Positions 1 through 5,440 of a stretch of DNA of 5,440 nt are shown here, piece after piece. The notes under the pieces are model-generated. The model saw only the letters and a list, made by a program, of their open reading frames with translations, was not told where the DNA came from and made no database searches. Position numbers and translations under genes: made by a program. How positions within the stretch are numbered: position 1 is the stretch's first letter; each line of letters starts with the position of its first letter. Source of the DNA: Leptolinea sp. UBA1437 (lineage in GTDB: Bacteria > Chloroflexota > Anaerolineae > Anaerolineales > Anaerolineaceae); NCBI GenBank assembly GCA_002329625.1, contig DCTP01000109.1:1-5440 (forward strand). Direction: 5' to 3'.

Positions 1-1609
1 GGCAGGCTGCGATACACTGTCCACAACGGGTGCACAGCGAAAGGAACGGTTTTATGCCGCCATGCGCGGCGTCGCGAACAGCACCCGGGGGAAGGAATGT
101 TTCCGCCGCCGCCGGCTGATAATTCACCGAACTCATCCCCGCAAAGATCGCGGCTGCGGCAGCCGCCGCCCCGCCGATTCCCAACAATTCGCGGCGATCC
201 GGATCAAATTCATGGCTTTTAAAGATTTTTTCACCATGAAACCGAATAACAAATTTGGGACAAAGTGCCGCGCATTCCGTGCACTGAATACATTCCGCCG
301 GATCGGACGAAAAACCGTCCGTGGGATTGATCGCTCCGACCGGGCAGTTTTGTGCACAAATTCCGCATTCGATACAACTTTCCCTCTCGACTTTTCTCTT
401 AAAAGGGGAAAACTTGGAAAAGAGACCTAACATCCCGCCTAACGGACAGATATAACGGCACCAAAAACCCTTTTCAATTCCATTCAATGCCAATGCAATG
501 AGAAACGGGACAAAAAGAATAATTACGCCGATCCAGTCAAACGAAGCAAAATCATTTTCTCCAGAATAAGCAAACAAAGCGGCAAAAGGTCGGGTCAGAA
601 GCGCGATAGGATCTGTCCAAAAAAAAGCCAGACTTCCCATCGCCGCCAAAAGCAAAATCAATACAAAGAAAATCTGTTTGAGATTGCGTAATCGTTGGCT
701 TTTGATCCGCCGGCCGTTCGGTCCGAACGACTGAAGCACGGTCCCGGTCGGGCAAATCCAACCGCACCAAAATCTGCCGAAAAGAATTGTCAGAATCAGG
801 ATCGCCAACGCCGGCAGGTAGTGGATTGCCTCCGGATGACCCGAGACCAGAACAACACTCCCTTGTAGAGGATCCATCAGAGAAAACAATTGATTTGGAA
901 AACCCTGAATTTGAATTCCGAAGCCTGACATTAAAATCAATAAGATAAAAAGCGACAGAAAAAACAACCTGCTTCGAGAACGTGCGGAAACTCTTCCGAC
1001 TTTTTTTGCCTTAACTTGGTCGCCGATTCCCAATCCGAGACTTTGCGTGACCGCACCCGTCGGGCAATATTGAATACAGATATCACAGGAATCACATGCC
1101 GATGCCTGCGAACCGTTTGCTGTCGTAACGACTCGATTTTCTCCGTTCCCCCGAAATTGCAAAACGCCCGCACTTTTTTCCCGACATGCTTGGACGCACG
1201 CACCGCACTGTATACAACCCTCCTGAACGCTCGGGGTTCGATAAGAAGGCTGAGAAATCCCGTAAGTCGCAGCCAGCCGCTGAAGCGATGGCGTATCGGG
1301 AGCGATCGAAAGCAACATTTCAGCCGCCTGACGACGGGAATTCAATACTTCTTCCGTATCCGTCCTCACCCGCATTCCGTCAATCGCCAAAGTATCGCAG
1401 GCTGTCACCAAACGTTGTGATCCGTTCGGAAACGTTACCGATACCAGACAGACCCGACAAGCCCCGGTCGGTGTCAAATCTTTTACGACACAATATGTGG
1501 GAATATCGATTCGATTTGCTTGGGCTATTTGCAGAATCGTCATCCCATCCTTCGCTTCCACGCGTTTTTGATCAAAGGTAAGATAGATCTTGCTCCGTTC
1601 GTTATTCAT
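1..1609 (-). CDS. Fusion protein: NuoG/HydA-type ferredoxin + NapH-type membrane domain + NapG-like ferredoxin (C-terminus outside window)
   Basis: Open reading frame from ATG at 1609 to the left edge, 536 codons visible with no stop. Residues 1-85 resemble the [2Fe-2S] domain of NuoG and HydA (C40, C51, C54, C71, with the GACRVC signature). Two [4Fe-4S] motifs follow: C132/C135/C138/C142 and C172/C175/C178/C182-P. After a basic stretch (about 195-214) come four predicted helices (about 215-232, 265-280, 313-331, 359-376), with NapH/YccM-type CGWICP (C282, C286) and CRYICP (C384, C388) after helices 2 and 4. Two more clusters sit at C412-C422 and C440-C450. Residues 472-473 are a twin arginine before an Ala-rich hydrophobic run; then a proline-glycine linker and CTRCGQCIAAC begin a NapG-like part. 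Basic loops after helices 2 and 4 place both ends of the NapH domain in the cytoplasm. Start chosen because AGGGAG lies 9 bases upstream. It overlaps the previous gene by 8 bases. Likely role, inferred: passing electrons between a cytoplasmic partner and the quinone pool or periplasm. Domain calls are firm; partners and substrate are unknown. Confidence 0.88.
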   Translation of the reverse strand, partial: MNNERSKIYLTFDQKRVEAKDGMTILQIAQANRIDIPTYCVVKDLTPTGACRVCLVSVTFPNGSQRLVTACDTLAIDGMRVRTDTEEVLNSRRQAAEMLLSIAPDTPSLQRLAATYGISQPSYRTPSVQEGCIQCGACVQACREKSAGVLQFRGNGENRVVTTANGSQASACDSCDICIQYCPTGAVTQSLGLGIGDQVKAKKVGRVSARSRSRLFFLSLFILLILMSGFGIQIQGFPNQLFSLMDPLQGSVVLVSGHPEAIHYLPALAILILTILFGRFWCGWICPTGTVLQSFGPNGRRIKSQRLRNLKQIFFVLILLLAAMGSLAFFWTDPIALLTRPFAALFAYSGENDFASFDWIGVIILFVPFLIALALNGIEKGFWCRYICPLGGMLGLFSKFSPFKRKVERESCIECGICAQNCPVGAINPTDGFSSDPAECIQCTECAALCPKFVIRFHGEKIFKSHEFDPDRRELLGIGGAAAAAAAIFAGMSSVNYQPAAAETFLPPGAVRDAAHGGIKPFLSLCTRCGQCIAAC

Positions 1610-4600
1610 AATGAATCGCTCCCTGAGGACAAACTTCCGGACACCGACCGCAGCGGATACATTGAATTGGATCAATCATTCGGGGGTTCTTTTCCGTGCC
1701 TTCGATTGCATGAACCGGACAGACCTTTTGACAATCTCCGCATCCCGTACATTGATCTTCCCGAATCAGATAATCGGTCAGTTTCGGACAACGACCCGCC
1801 GGACAACTTCCGTTCAAATGGGCTTCATATTCTTCCGGAAAATATTTTAAAGAAGTCAGCAACGCGATCGGTGCTTCCGCACCCAGCGGGCACATTGAAC
1901 TGTCTCGGACCGCTGCCGCGACTTCCTTCAACAATTCCGGATCGACACCTTTTCCTTCTCCGATAGTTATTTTCTCCAATAAATCAATCAAACGAGAAAT
2001 GCCGACCCGACAGGTCAGACAGCGACCGCAGGCTTCCGAAGCACTTACTTTTAATGCATCGGCGGCTGTACGGACGACACATTGATGAGAGTTATACACT
2101 TTCAGCATCGATCCCAGCCGGGTATTTGCATGTGTTCGCAGTGAAAAATCAAACGGATAATCCAAACGGTCAACCGGAAGAATCTGACCGGTAATTCCGC
2201 CGACCTGAACCGCTTTCACTTCCTTGAGAATGTTCTTTTTGCCGAAAAACGACAGAATATTCCGGATTTTCATGCCCGCCGGTACCTCGACCAAACAAAA
2301 ATCGAGAAAATCTCCCTCTAAAGCCAACAAAAACGATCCTCCGGTTGATTTAGATCCGATTTCCGCAAAAATCTTTCCTCCCTGCAAAAAGATCGCCGGG
2401 AAATAAGCCCAGGTTTTCACGTTATCACATAAGGTCGGTTTATTCCACAATCCCTTTTCTTCCGGTTCCGGCGGCCGGTTGACTGGCTCGGCTTTCCGAC
2501 CCTCGATAAGTCTCAGGACAGCTGTCTCTTCTCCACCAACCGTCGGTTCATCCGAACGAATCAACTCGACGTCGAAATCGAAAGAAGTGCCCAGAATATT
2601 TTTTCCTAACAATCCGTATATCCGAGCATCACGAATAGCTTGTTCCGATAATGAAACAGCTTTTTCATTGGCAGAACGGATAAAAATGAAACCTTTTTCG
2701 GCTCCGACCAAAAACGCCCCAATGATTAAACCTTCCAATACCTGATGAGGTGATCCCGCAAGCAATTTTCCATCCACATCCGCATCTTCCGGTTCACAAT
2801 GGCTGATCGCAACCACATATTTTTCATCTTCGGATTGCTGCCGGCAGGTTTCGATTTTTTGCCAAAGCGGAGTCCCCAAACCGTAATGACTGCGCAGGTT
2901 CGATTCTCGGATTTCATTCAACGACTGATTTTCGGAACTCTTCAGTACTTTGCTTAAAGCCTTATAACCGCCGACCGAAAAATAGTCCGCCAACGAATCC
3001 GGTACGACGTCATAAAAATGTTCCGTAAGAATTCTGGCTTGCTGCCGATTAAAGGGGATCTGATCTTCCAAGAGTATTCGATTCCCTGTAAGGGGATCGC
3101 TAAACAGTAAATCCGTCAAGACCCGGCCTTCCAATAATGTTTTTTGGATGATCCTTTCCGCGTCAGCCGAAGTAAAGTCGGTATAAAGGATTCCGCAGGG
3201 TTCCAATAACAGAGACAAACCGGGACATGCATAATAGGTCGTAGCGGCAATTTTTACCTTGATTTTCAGCCCTTTTTCATCTATGACATCCTGAAGAGCT
3301 GAAGCAAAAGCTTCTGCTTCTTCCGGAGCGGCATGATTGCCGTTCAACACGATGAGTTTTGGGGCAAAACGAATTTCCGCCGAATGAAGCAATTGCGATA
3401 AATGTTCATAACGAAAACGATCGATACGGCTACCAGCCGCCAGCATTTTTACCGATTTTTTCGCTTGCGAGTCGGGATGCTCCGCCAGCTCCATTAATTG
3501 TGAGACAGTCAGAAATTCGGCCTCTTCCGGCTCTTCTTCCGCCTCCGATATCCCTATCGCTTTTGCGGAAGCTTCGGCCTTTGTCCGTTCGGTATAATAA
3601 AAATCCGAGGCGGAAATCAAGGAACTTTCGGTGCCATCATCCAAGCCCCGCAGATGATTTAATCCCAGCATCCGTAAAGCATCGGAACGGATCAAAGCCA
3701 ATTTTCGTGGCTCTAAAACAGGCAAGAAAGCCGGTAATTGGGATTGAATCCCATTCCGCAGATTCTCGTCGGATTCAGAATGATTATCAGCCGCCAATAT
3801 GGCTAATTCCGTCAGGGTTAACGTTTTCGGTTCTTCCTGAACTTTCTCCCGATAAAGCAGCCCTTCCAAGACCTCATTTCGCAGAATCGTCCGCCGAATA
3901 ATCGTTTCGGCATCATATTTTCGCACTTTCACATACAATGCCCGTGTCGGAAGAGTCATCACCAAGGGACCTTGATCTTTCAATCCGTCGGCATCGATTT
4001 TTTTGATGTGGATCCGGGCATTGGATCCCAGTTTGTCCTGCGCCTGCCTGAACGCATAATACAAATCCATCGCTTCCGAGGCACATTTACCCTCCCAGGC
4101 ACAAATAATAATATTCGGCTTGGAAGAATCATATTTTGCGGTAATCTTCTCAAACGCCTGTTCCAATGCGATCCGAGTGCTGGATTTCGTTTTTTCTTTC
4201 ATGCCTTCTTTCCGGCCGAAAAGATTTGCGGTTTTTTTTGAAGCCAGCACATAGGCTCCCAGTATCGTATCCCCCAGAGTCGGAGTTATTTCCGAACCGG
4301 ACATATTTTTGCTCAATCGAAACCCTTTTGCGGATCGTCTCACCGTTTGGTTTTCCGACTTCGCAAAGAGCTGCCTTGACTCATTTTCCGGATCGTTTCG
4401 GAAAAAATCTCCTAATACCCGATAATCCTGTATCACATGATCAATCAGGTCCGACGCATCTGCCGGAACGACATGGGAGATGATTTCATAGCTAGGCATC
4501 AACATTACGATCGGTCCCTGATCTTCCAAATCGCGTCCGTCGATTTCTTTCAGCTCAACCCGCACATCCGCTTCTTTTCGACGGGCTGTTTCTTCCAAAG

Positions 4601-4745
4601 CCGTAAATACGGCGATCGCAACCGCTGCCTCCGGCCCGTCCCAAACACAAACGATGACCGTTGCCCGATCATGGTCGTATTCTGCCCACAATTTCTTTTT
4701 CAGTTTCTCAAGAGCGTTAAAAGTGCCGTATCGCATTTCGCTCAT
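1602..4745 (-). CDS. NuoF/HydB-like iron-sulfur subunit with three degenerate thioredoxin-like domains and a C-terminal 2x[4Fe-4S] ferredoxin
   Basis: Encodes 1047 residues from ATG 4745; typical HydB/HymB proteins are about 600, the excess being extra N-terminal domains. Residues about 29-115, 210-298 and 462-548 are three diverged thioredoxin-like (NuoE-type) units, each ending in the same 'xDAExII...VLxxLL' helix; the [2Fe-2S] cysteines are largely absent. Residues about 560-830 follow the NuoF flavin-domain fold (IPF...GGYKALSKVL leader, GLLGKNILG, GEET at 738-741, GLWNKPT), with an SLBB-like region to about 885. The N3-type cluster ligands are C906, C909, C912 and C952. CPAGRC at 981-986 and two ferredoxin motifs (C999/1002/1005/1009; C1029/1032/1035/1039) close the protein. 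The family normally oxidises or reduces NAD(P) through FMN, but here the glycine-rich loop is GLGTPLW (622-628) and the NADE loop is SHCE (648-651), so NADH/FMN use is doubtful. Start 4745 is preferred over ATG 4772 because a GGAGG lies between them. Probably cytoplasmic, partnering with the next gene's N-terminal ferredoxin. Confidence 0.9.
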   Translation of the reverse strand: MSEMRYGTFNALEKLKKKLWAEYDHDRATVIVCVWDGPEAAVAIAVFTALEETARRKEADVRVELKEIDGRDLEDQGPIVMLMPSYEIISHVVPADASDLIDHVIQDYRVLGDFFRNDPENESRQLFAKSENQTVRRSAKGFRLSKNMSGSEITPTLGDTILGAYVLASKKTANLFGRKEGMKEKTKSSTRIALEQAFEKITAKYDSSKPNIIICAWEGKCASEAMDLYYAFRQAQDKLGSNARIHIKKIDADGLKDQGPLVMTLPTRALYVKVRKYDAETIIRRTILRNEVLEGLLYREKVQEEPKTLTLTELAILAADNHSESDENLRNGIQSQLPAFLPVLEPRKLALIRSDALRMLGLNHLRGLDDGTESSLISASDFYYTERTKAEASAKAIGISEAEEEPEEAEFLTVSQLMELAEHPDSQAKKSVKMLAAGSRIDRFRYEHLSQLLHSAEIRFAPKLIVLNGNHAAPEEAEAFASALQDVIDEKGLKIKVKIAATTYYACPGLSLLLEPCGILYTDFTSADAERIIQKTLLEGRVLTDLLFSDPLTGNRILLEDQIPFNRQQARILTEHFYDVVPDSLADYFSVGGYKALSKVLKSSENQSLNEIRESNLRSHYGLGTPLWQKIETCRQQSEDEKYVVAISHCEPEDADVDGKLLAGSPHQVLEGLIIGAFLVGAEKGFIFIRSANEKAVSLSEQAIRDARIYGLLGKNILGTSFDFDVELIRSDEPTVGGEETAVLRLIEGRKAEPVNRPPEPEEKGLWNKPTLCDNVKTWAYFPAIFLQGGKIFAEIGSKSTGGSFLLALEGDFLDFCLVEVPAGMKIRNILSFFGKKNILKEVKAVQVGGITGQILPVDRLDYPFDFSLRTHANTRLGSMLKVYNSHQCVVRTAADALKVSASEACGRCLTCRVGISRLIDLLEKITIGEGKGVDPELLKEVAAAVRDSSMCPLGAEAPIALLTSLKYFPEEYEAHLNGSCPAGRCPKLTDYLIREDQCTGCGDCQKVCPVHAIEGTEKNPRMIDPIQCIRCGRCPEVCPQGAIHYE
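1619..1624 (-). promoter_or_regulatory. Ribosome binding site for the membrane fusion gene, inside the end of the NuoF-like gene
   Basis: AGGGAG (minus strand) sits 9 bases before ATG 1609, within the last codons of the NuoF-like gene. The start ATG lies upstream of that gene's TAA (1602-1604) in an ATGAATAA overlap of 8 bases, which points to translational coupling and near-equal amounts of the two proteins. Confidence 0.65.
3102..4661 (-). repeat. Three diverged thioredoxin-like domain repeats inside the NuoF-like gene
   Basis: Three protein-level repeats lie at about 4401-4661, 3852-4118 and 3102-3362. Shared positions include a hydrophobic first strand (VIVCVWDG, IIICAWEG, LIVLNGNH), the 'DQGPIVMLMP / DQGPLVMTLP / PGLSLLLEP' strand, and a final helix (DASDLIDHVI, DAETIIRRTI, DAERIIQKTL) ending in 'VLxxLL/FF'. 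Repeats 1 and 2 are closest to each other and share IDGRDLEDQGP / IDADGLKDQGP, where ferredoxin-type members carry the GCxGxC cysteines. Repeat 3 sits directly before the NuoF domain, the position of the single ferredoxin-like domain in ordinary HydB, so repeats 1 and 2 look like later duplications. The linkers between them (about residues 116-209 and 299-461) show no recognised domain; the second contains a run of glutamates near residues 401-411. Confidence 0.7.
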
Positions 4746-4757
4746 TTTCTTGATTTT

Positions 4758-4762
4758 CCTCC
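4758..4762 (-). promoter_or_regulatory. Ribosome binding site that decides the start of the NuoF-like gene
   Basis: GGAGG (minus strand) ends 12 bases before ATG 4745. It lies inside the first codons of the longer frame that would start at ATG 4772, which has no Shine-Dalgarno of its own. The residues lost by choosing 4745 (MFCRRKIKK) match nothing expected in the family. The spacing is slightly long, so the assignment is good but not certain. Confidence 0.6.
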
Positions 4763-4817
4763 GGCAAAACATGCAACAGTTAGAGTCCGAATCCCACTTT
4801 CCCGTTACGGATATTTC

Positions 4818-4844
4818 AACCTTTTAATCTTACCTTAAAAGGTT
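4818..4844. repeat. Perfect 10-bp inverted repeat upstream of the redox operon (possible operator)
   Basis: AACCTTTTAA (4818-4827) and TTAAAAGGTT (4835-4844) are exact reverse complements separated by 7 bases. The centre lies about 85 bases before the ATG at 4745, in the only intergenic region feeding the two redox genes. It is A+T-rich with only two G-C pairs at each outer arm end, so it would be a weak RNA stem; a dimeric repressor or activator site is the more likely reading. TAAGAT in the spacer and right flank (minus strand) could be a -10 element, but I find no convincing -35 partner. No regulator is encoded in the window. Confidence 0.45.
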
Positions 4845-4873
4845 CCGTTTCGTCTTTCTTTGATCGGTATTTT

Positions 4874-4911
4874 AAATGAAACGACTGCCCGAAAATTTCG
4901 CCAGGCAGTCG
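4874..4911 (-). terminator. Terminator-like hairpin behind the beta-sandwich gene
   Basis: On the minus strand CGACTGCC (4911-4904) pairs perfectly with GGCAGTCG (4889-4882), leaving a 14-base loop that itself contains the small palindrome CGAAAATTTCG. It is followed by TTTCATTT, a moderately T-rich tail. It starts 21 bases after the stop codon of the upstream gene. The geometry fits an intrinsic terminator separating that gene from the redox operon; the interrupted T run makes its strength uncertain. The other strand also has a pyrimidine-rich tail (CTCTTTCTTC) but no gene that would need it. Confidence 0.6.
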
Positions 4912-4932
4912 CTCTTTCTTCAAGACAAAACG

Positions 4933-5440
4933 CTATTCAATAACAAATGTCAACGCGGCGGAAACTTTTTGCAGCTCTTTCACCTGAACACCCCACTGGT
5001 ATTGACCCGCTTCGAGCGGGGCGGATAAGGTGAAGAAGGCTCCGCCTTTGAAACATACCATTCCATCTGATTCGCAAGTAAATGGACCCAATACGGATTC
5101 TCTGTTTCTGGTCTTGTCAATAATTCGGATGGCGTAGGTATATTTCCGCTGCTGATCTTCCGGCGTACCGGACGGCAACCTCCAACTGAAGAACGGTTGT
5201 CGATCCGCTTTTTGATTTTGCATCGGATAAAGCGCTTCAAATTCCAATGGTTGATCGGTCACACTGAAATTCAGCGATGCCTTTTTCCCCTCTTTACCGG
5301 ATTTACCGACCGGCGTAATCTCAATTTTATATAGCTGGTTGAGGGGAATCTGGGCAAATTCGATGGTACAGGTCTTTTCATCACACCACGCGGATTTTCG
5401 ATCCAGTACGGCATCCAACAAGTGCTGACCGTTGGTATCC
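4933..5440 (-). CDS. C-terminal part of a beta-sandwich (Fn3/Ig-like) protein, start outside window
   Basis: The frame is open from the right edge (first full codon GAT, 5437-5439) to TAG at 4933-4935, giving 168 visible residues. A TTG at 5421 could be taken as a start, but no ribosome binding site is visible and the frame continues upstream (DTNGQH...), so I treat this as a 5'-truncated gene. Two beta-rich units are visible: one ending near 'KASLNFSV', and a second with 'PFFSWRLPSG', 'YTYAIRIID' and 'GQYQWGVQVKE', the strand pattern of fibronectin type III or Ig-like folds in surface and secreted proteins. Two close cysteine pairs (C19/C24 of the fragment and the TCESDGMVC pair) suggest disulfides and an extracytoplasmic location, but no signal peptide can be seen because the N-terminus is missing. 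No enzyme motif recognised. A hairpin follows the stop, so it is probably not co-transcribed with the redox genes. Confidence 0.75.
   Translation of the reverse strand, partial: DTNGQHLLDAVLDRKSAWCDEKTCTIEFAQIPLNQLYKIEITPVGKSGKEGKKASLNFSVTDQPLEFEALYPMQNQKADRQPFFSWRLPSGTPEDQQRKYTYAIRIIDKTRNRESVLGPFTCESDGMVCFKGGAFFTLSAPLEAGQYQWGVQVKELQKVSAALTFVIE

Noticed and set aside
937..1203. 88-codon minus-strand frame and overlapping plus-strand frames at 1016-1966
   Set aside because: The real minus frame (from 1609) passes through here with clear iron-sulfur and membrane motifs; these are other-frame shadows. I also checked for a frameshift between the ferredoxin and membrane parts and found the frame continuous.
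3359..3901. 180-codon open frame on the plus strand
   Set aside because: Lies wholly antisense to the NuoF-like gene, composition is Pro/Arg/Ser-rich as expected of a shadow frame, no motif and no ribosome binding site seen.
1..4745. A complete HydABC [FeFe]-hydrogenase or complex I NADH module
   Set aside because: No H-cluster motifs, no NuoG molybdopterin-like domain and no intact NADH/FMN loops are present; only individual modules resemble those systems.
4746..4772. Longer start at ATG 4772 for the NuoF-like gene
   Set aside because: No ribosome binding site precedes it, and the GGAGG for ATG 4745 lies inside this extension; the nine extra residues have no family match.
4812..4850. Strong sigma-70 promoter for the redox operon
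   Set aside because: TAAGAT and TTGAAA hexamer-like sequences exist on the minus strand but neither has a good partner at 16-18 bases, so no promoter is called.
4933..5421. Complete small gene starting at TTG 5421
   Set aside because: The frame remains open to the window edge, no Shine-Dalgarno precedes the TTG, and the first beta-sandwich unit appears incomplete at that point.

Overview
The window is coded entirely on the minus strand. Read in that direction it holds the end of a beta-sandwich protein (right edge), a short intergenic region with a terminator-like hairpin and a perfect inverted repeat, and then two tightly coupled genes for iron-sulfur electron-transfer proteins. The second of these runs off the left edge. 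I see no RNA genes, CRISPR arrays, insertion sequences or credible plus-strand genes. The two redox genes fit an anaerobic or facultatively anaerobic bacterium of intermediate G+C. The phylum cannot be fixed from this sequence; a PVC-type or other environmental anaerobe is only a guess.

Right part (4933-5440): the last 168 codons of a protein with two beta-sandwich (Fn3/Ig-like) segments and paired cysteines. It looks extracytoplasmic and is probably unrelated to the genes that follow. A hairpin at 4882-4911 lies just behind its stop codon.

Middle (1602-4745): a 1047-residue protein built on the NuoF/HydB (complex I 51 kDa / electron-bifurcating hydrogenase beta) plan. It has three thioredoxin-like 'NuoE-type' domains, then a NuoF flavin-domain fold with SLBB, the N3-type [4Fe-4S] motif, and a C-terminal two-cluster ferredoxin. 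The thioredoxin-like domains have lost the usual [2Fe-2S] cysteines. The glycine-rich and acidic loops that hold FMN and NADH in NuoF are heavily altered. All [4Fe-4S] ligands of the C-terminal half are kept.

Left part (1-1609, partial): a fusion not listed as a simple open frame because it leaves the window. It starts with a NuoG/HydA-type [2Fe-2S] domain and a two-cluster ferredoxin, continues into a four-helix NapH-type membrane domain with its own two-cluster ferredoxin, then has an internal twin-arginine-like segment and the start of a NapG-like ferredoxin.

The two genes overlap by 8 bases and are probably co-translated. Together they carry partners that normally sit side by side in soluble HydABC or in the complex I NADH module, but here the NuoG/HydA-like ferredoxin is attached to a membrane quinol/electron-transfer module and the NuoF-like subunit seems to have lost its usual flavin/NADH chemistry. 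The inference is a membrane-anchored electron-transfer complex with an unknown electron donor or acceptor. That combination is the most interesting thing in the window.
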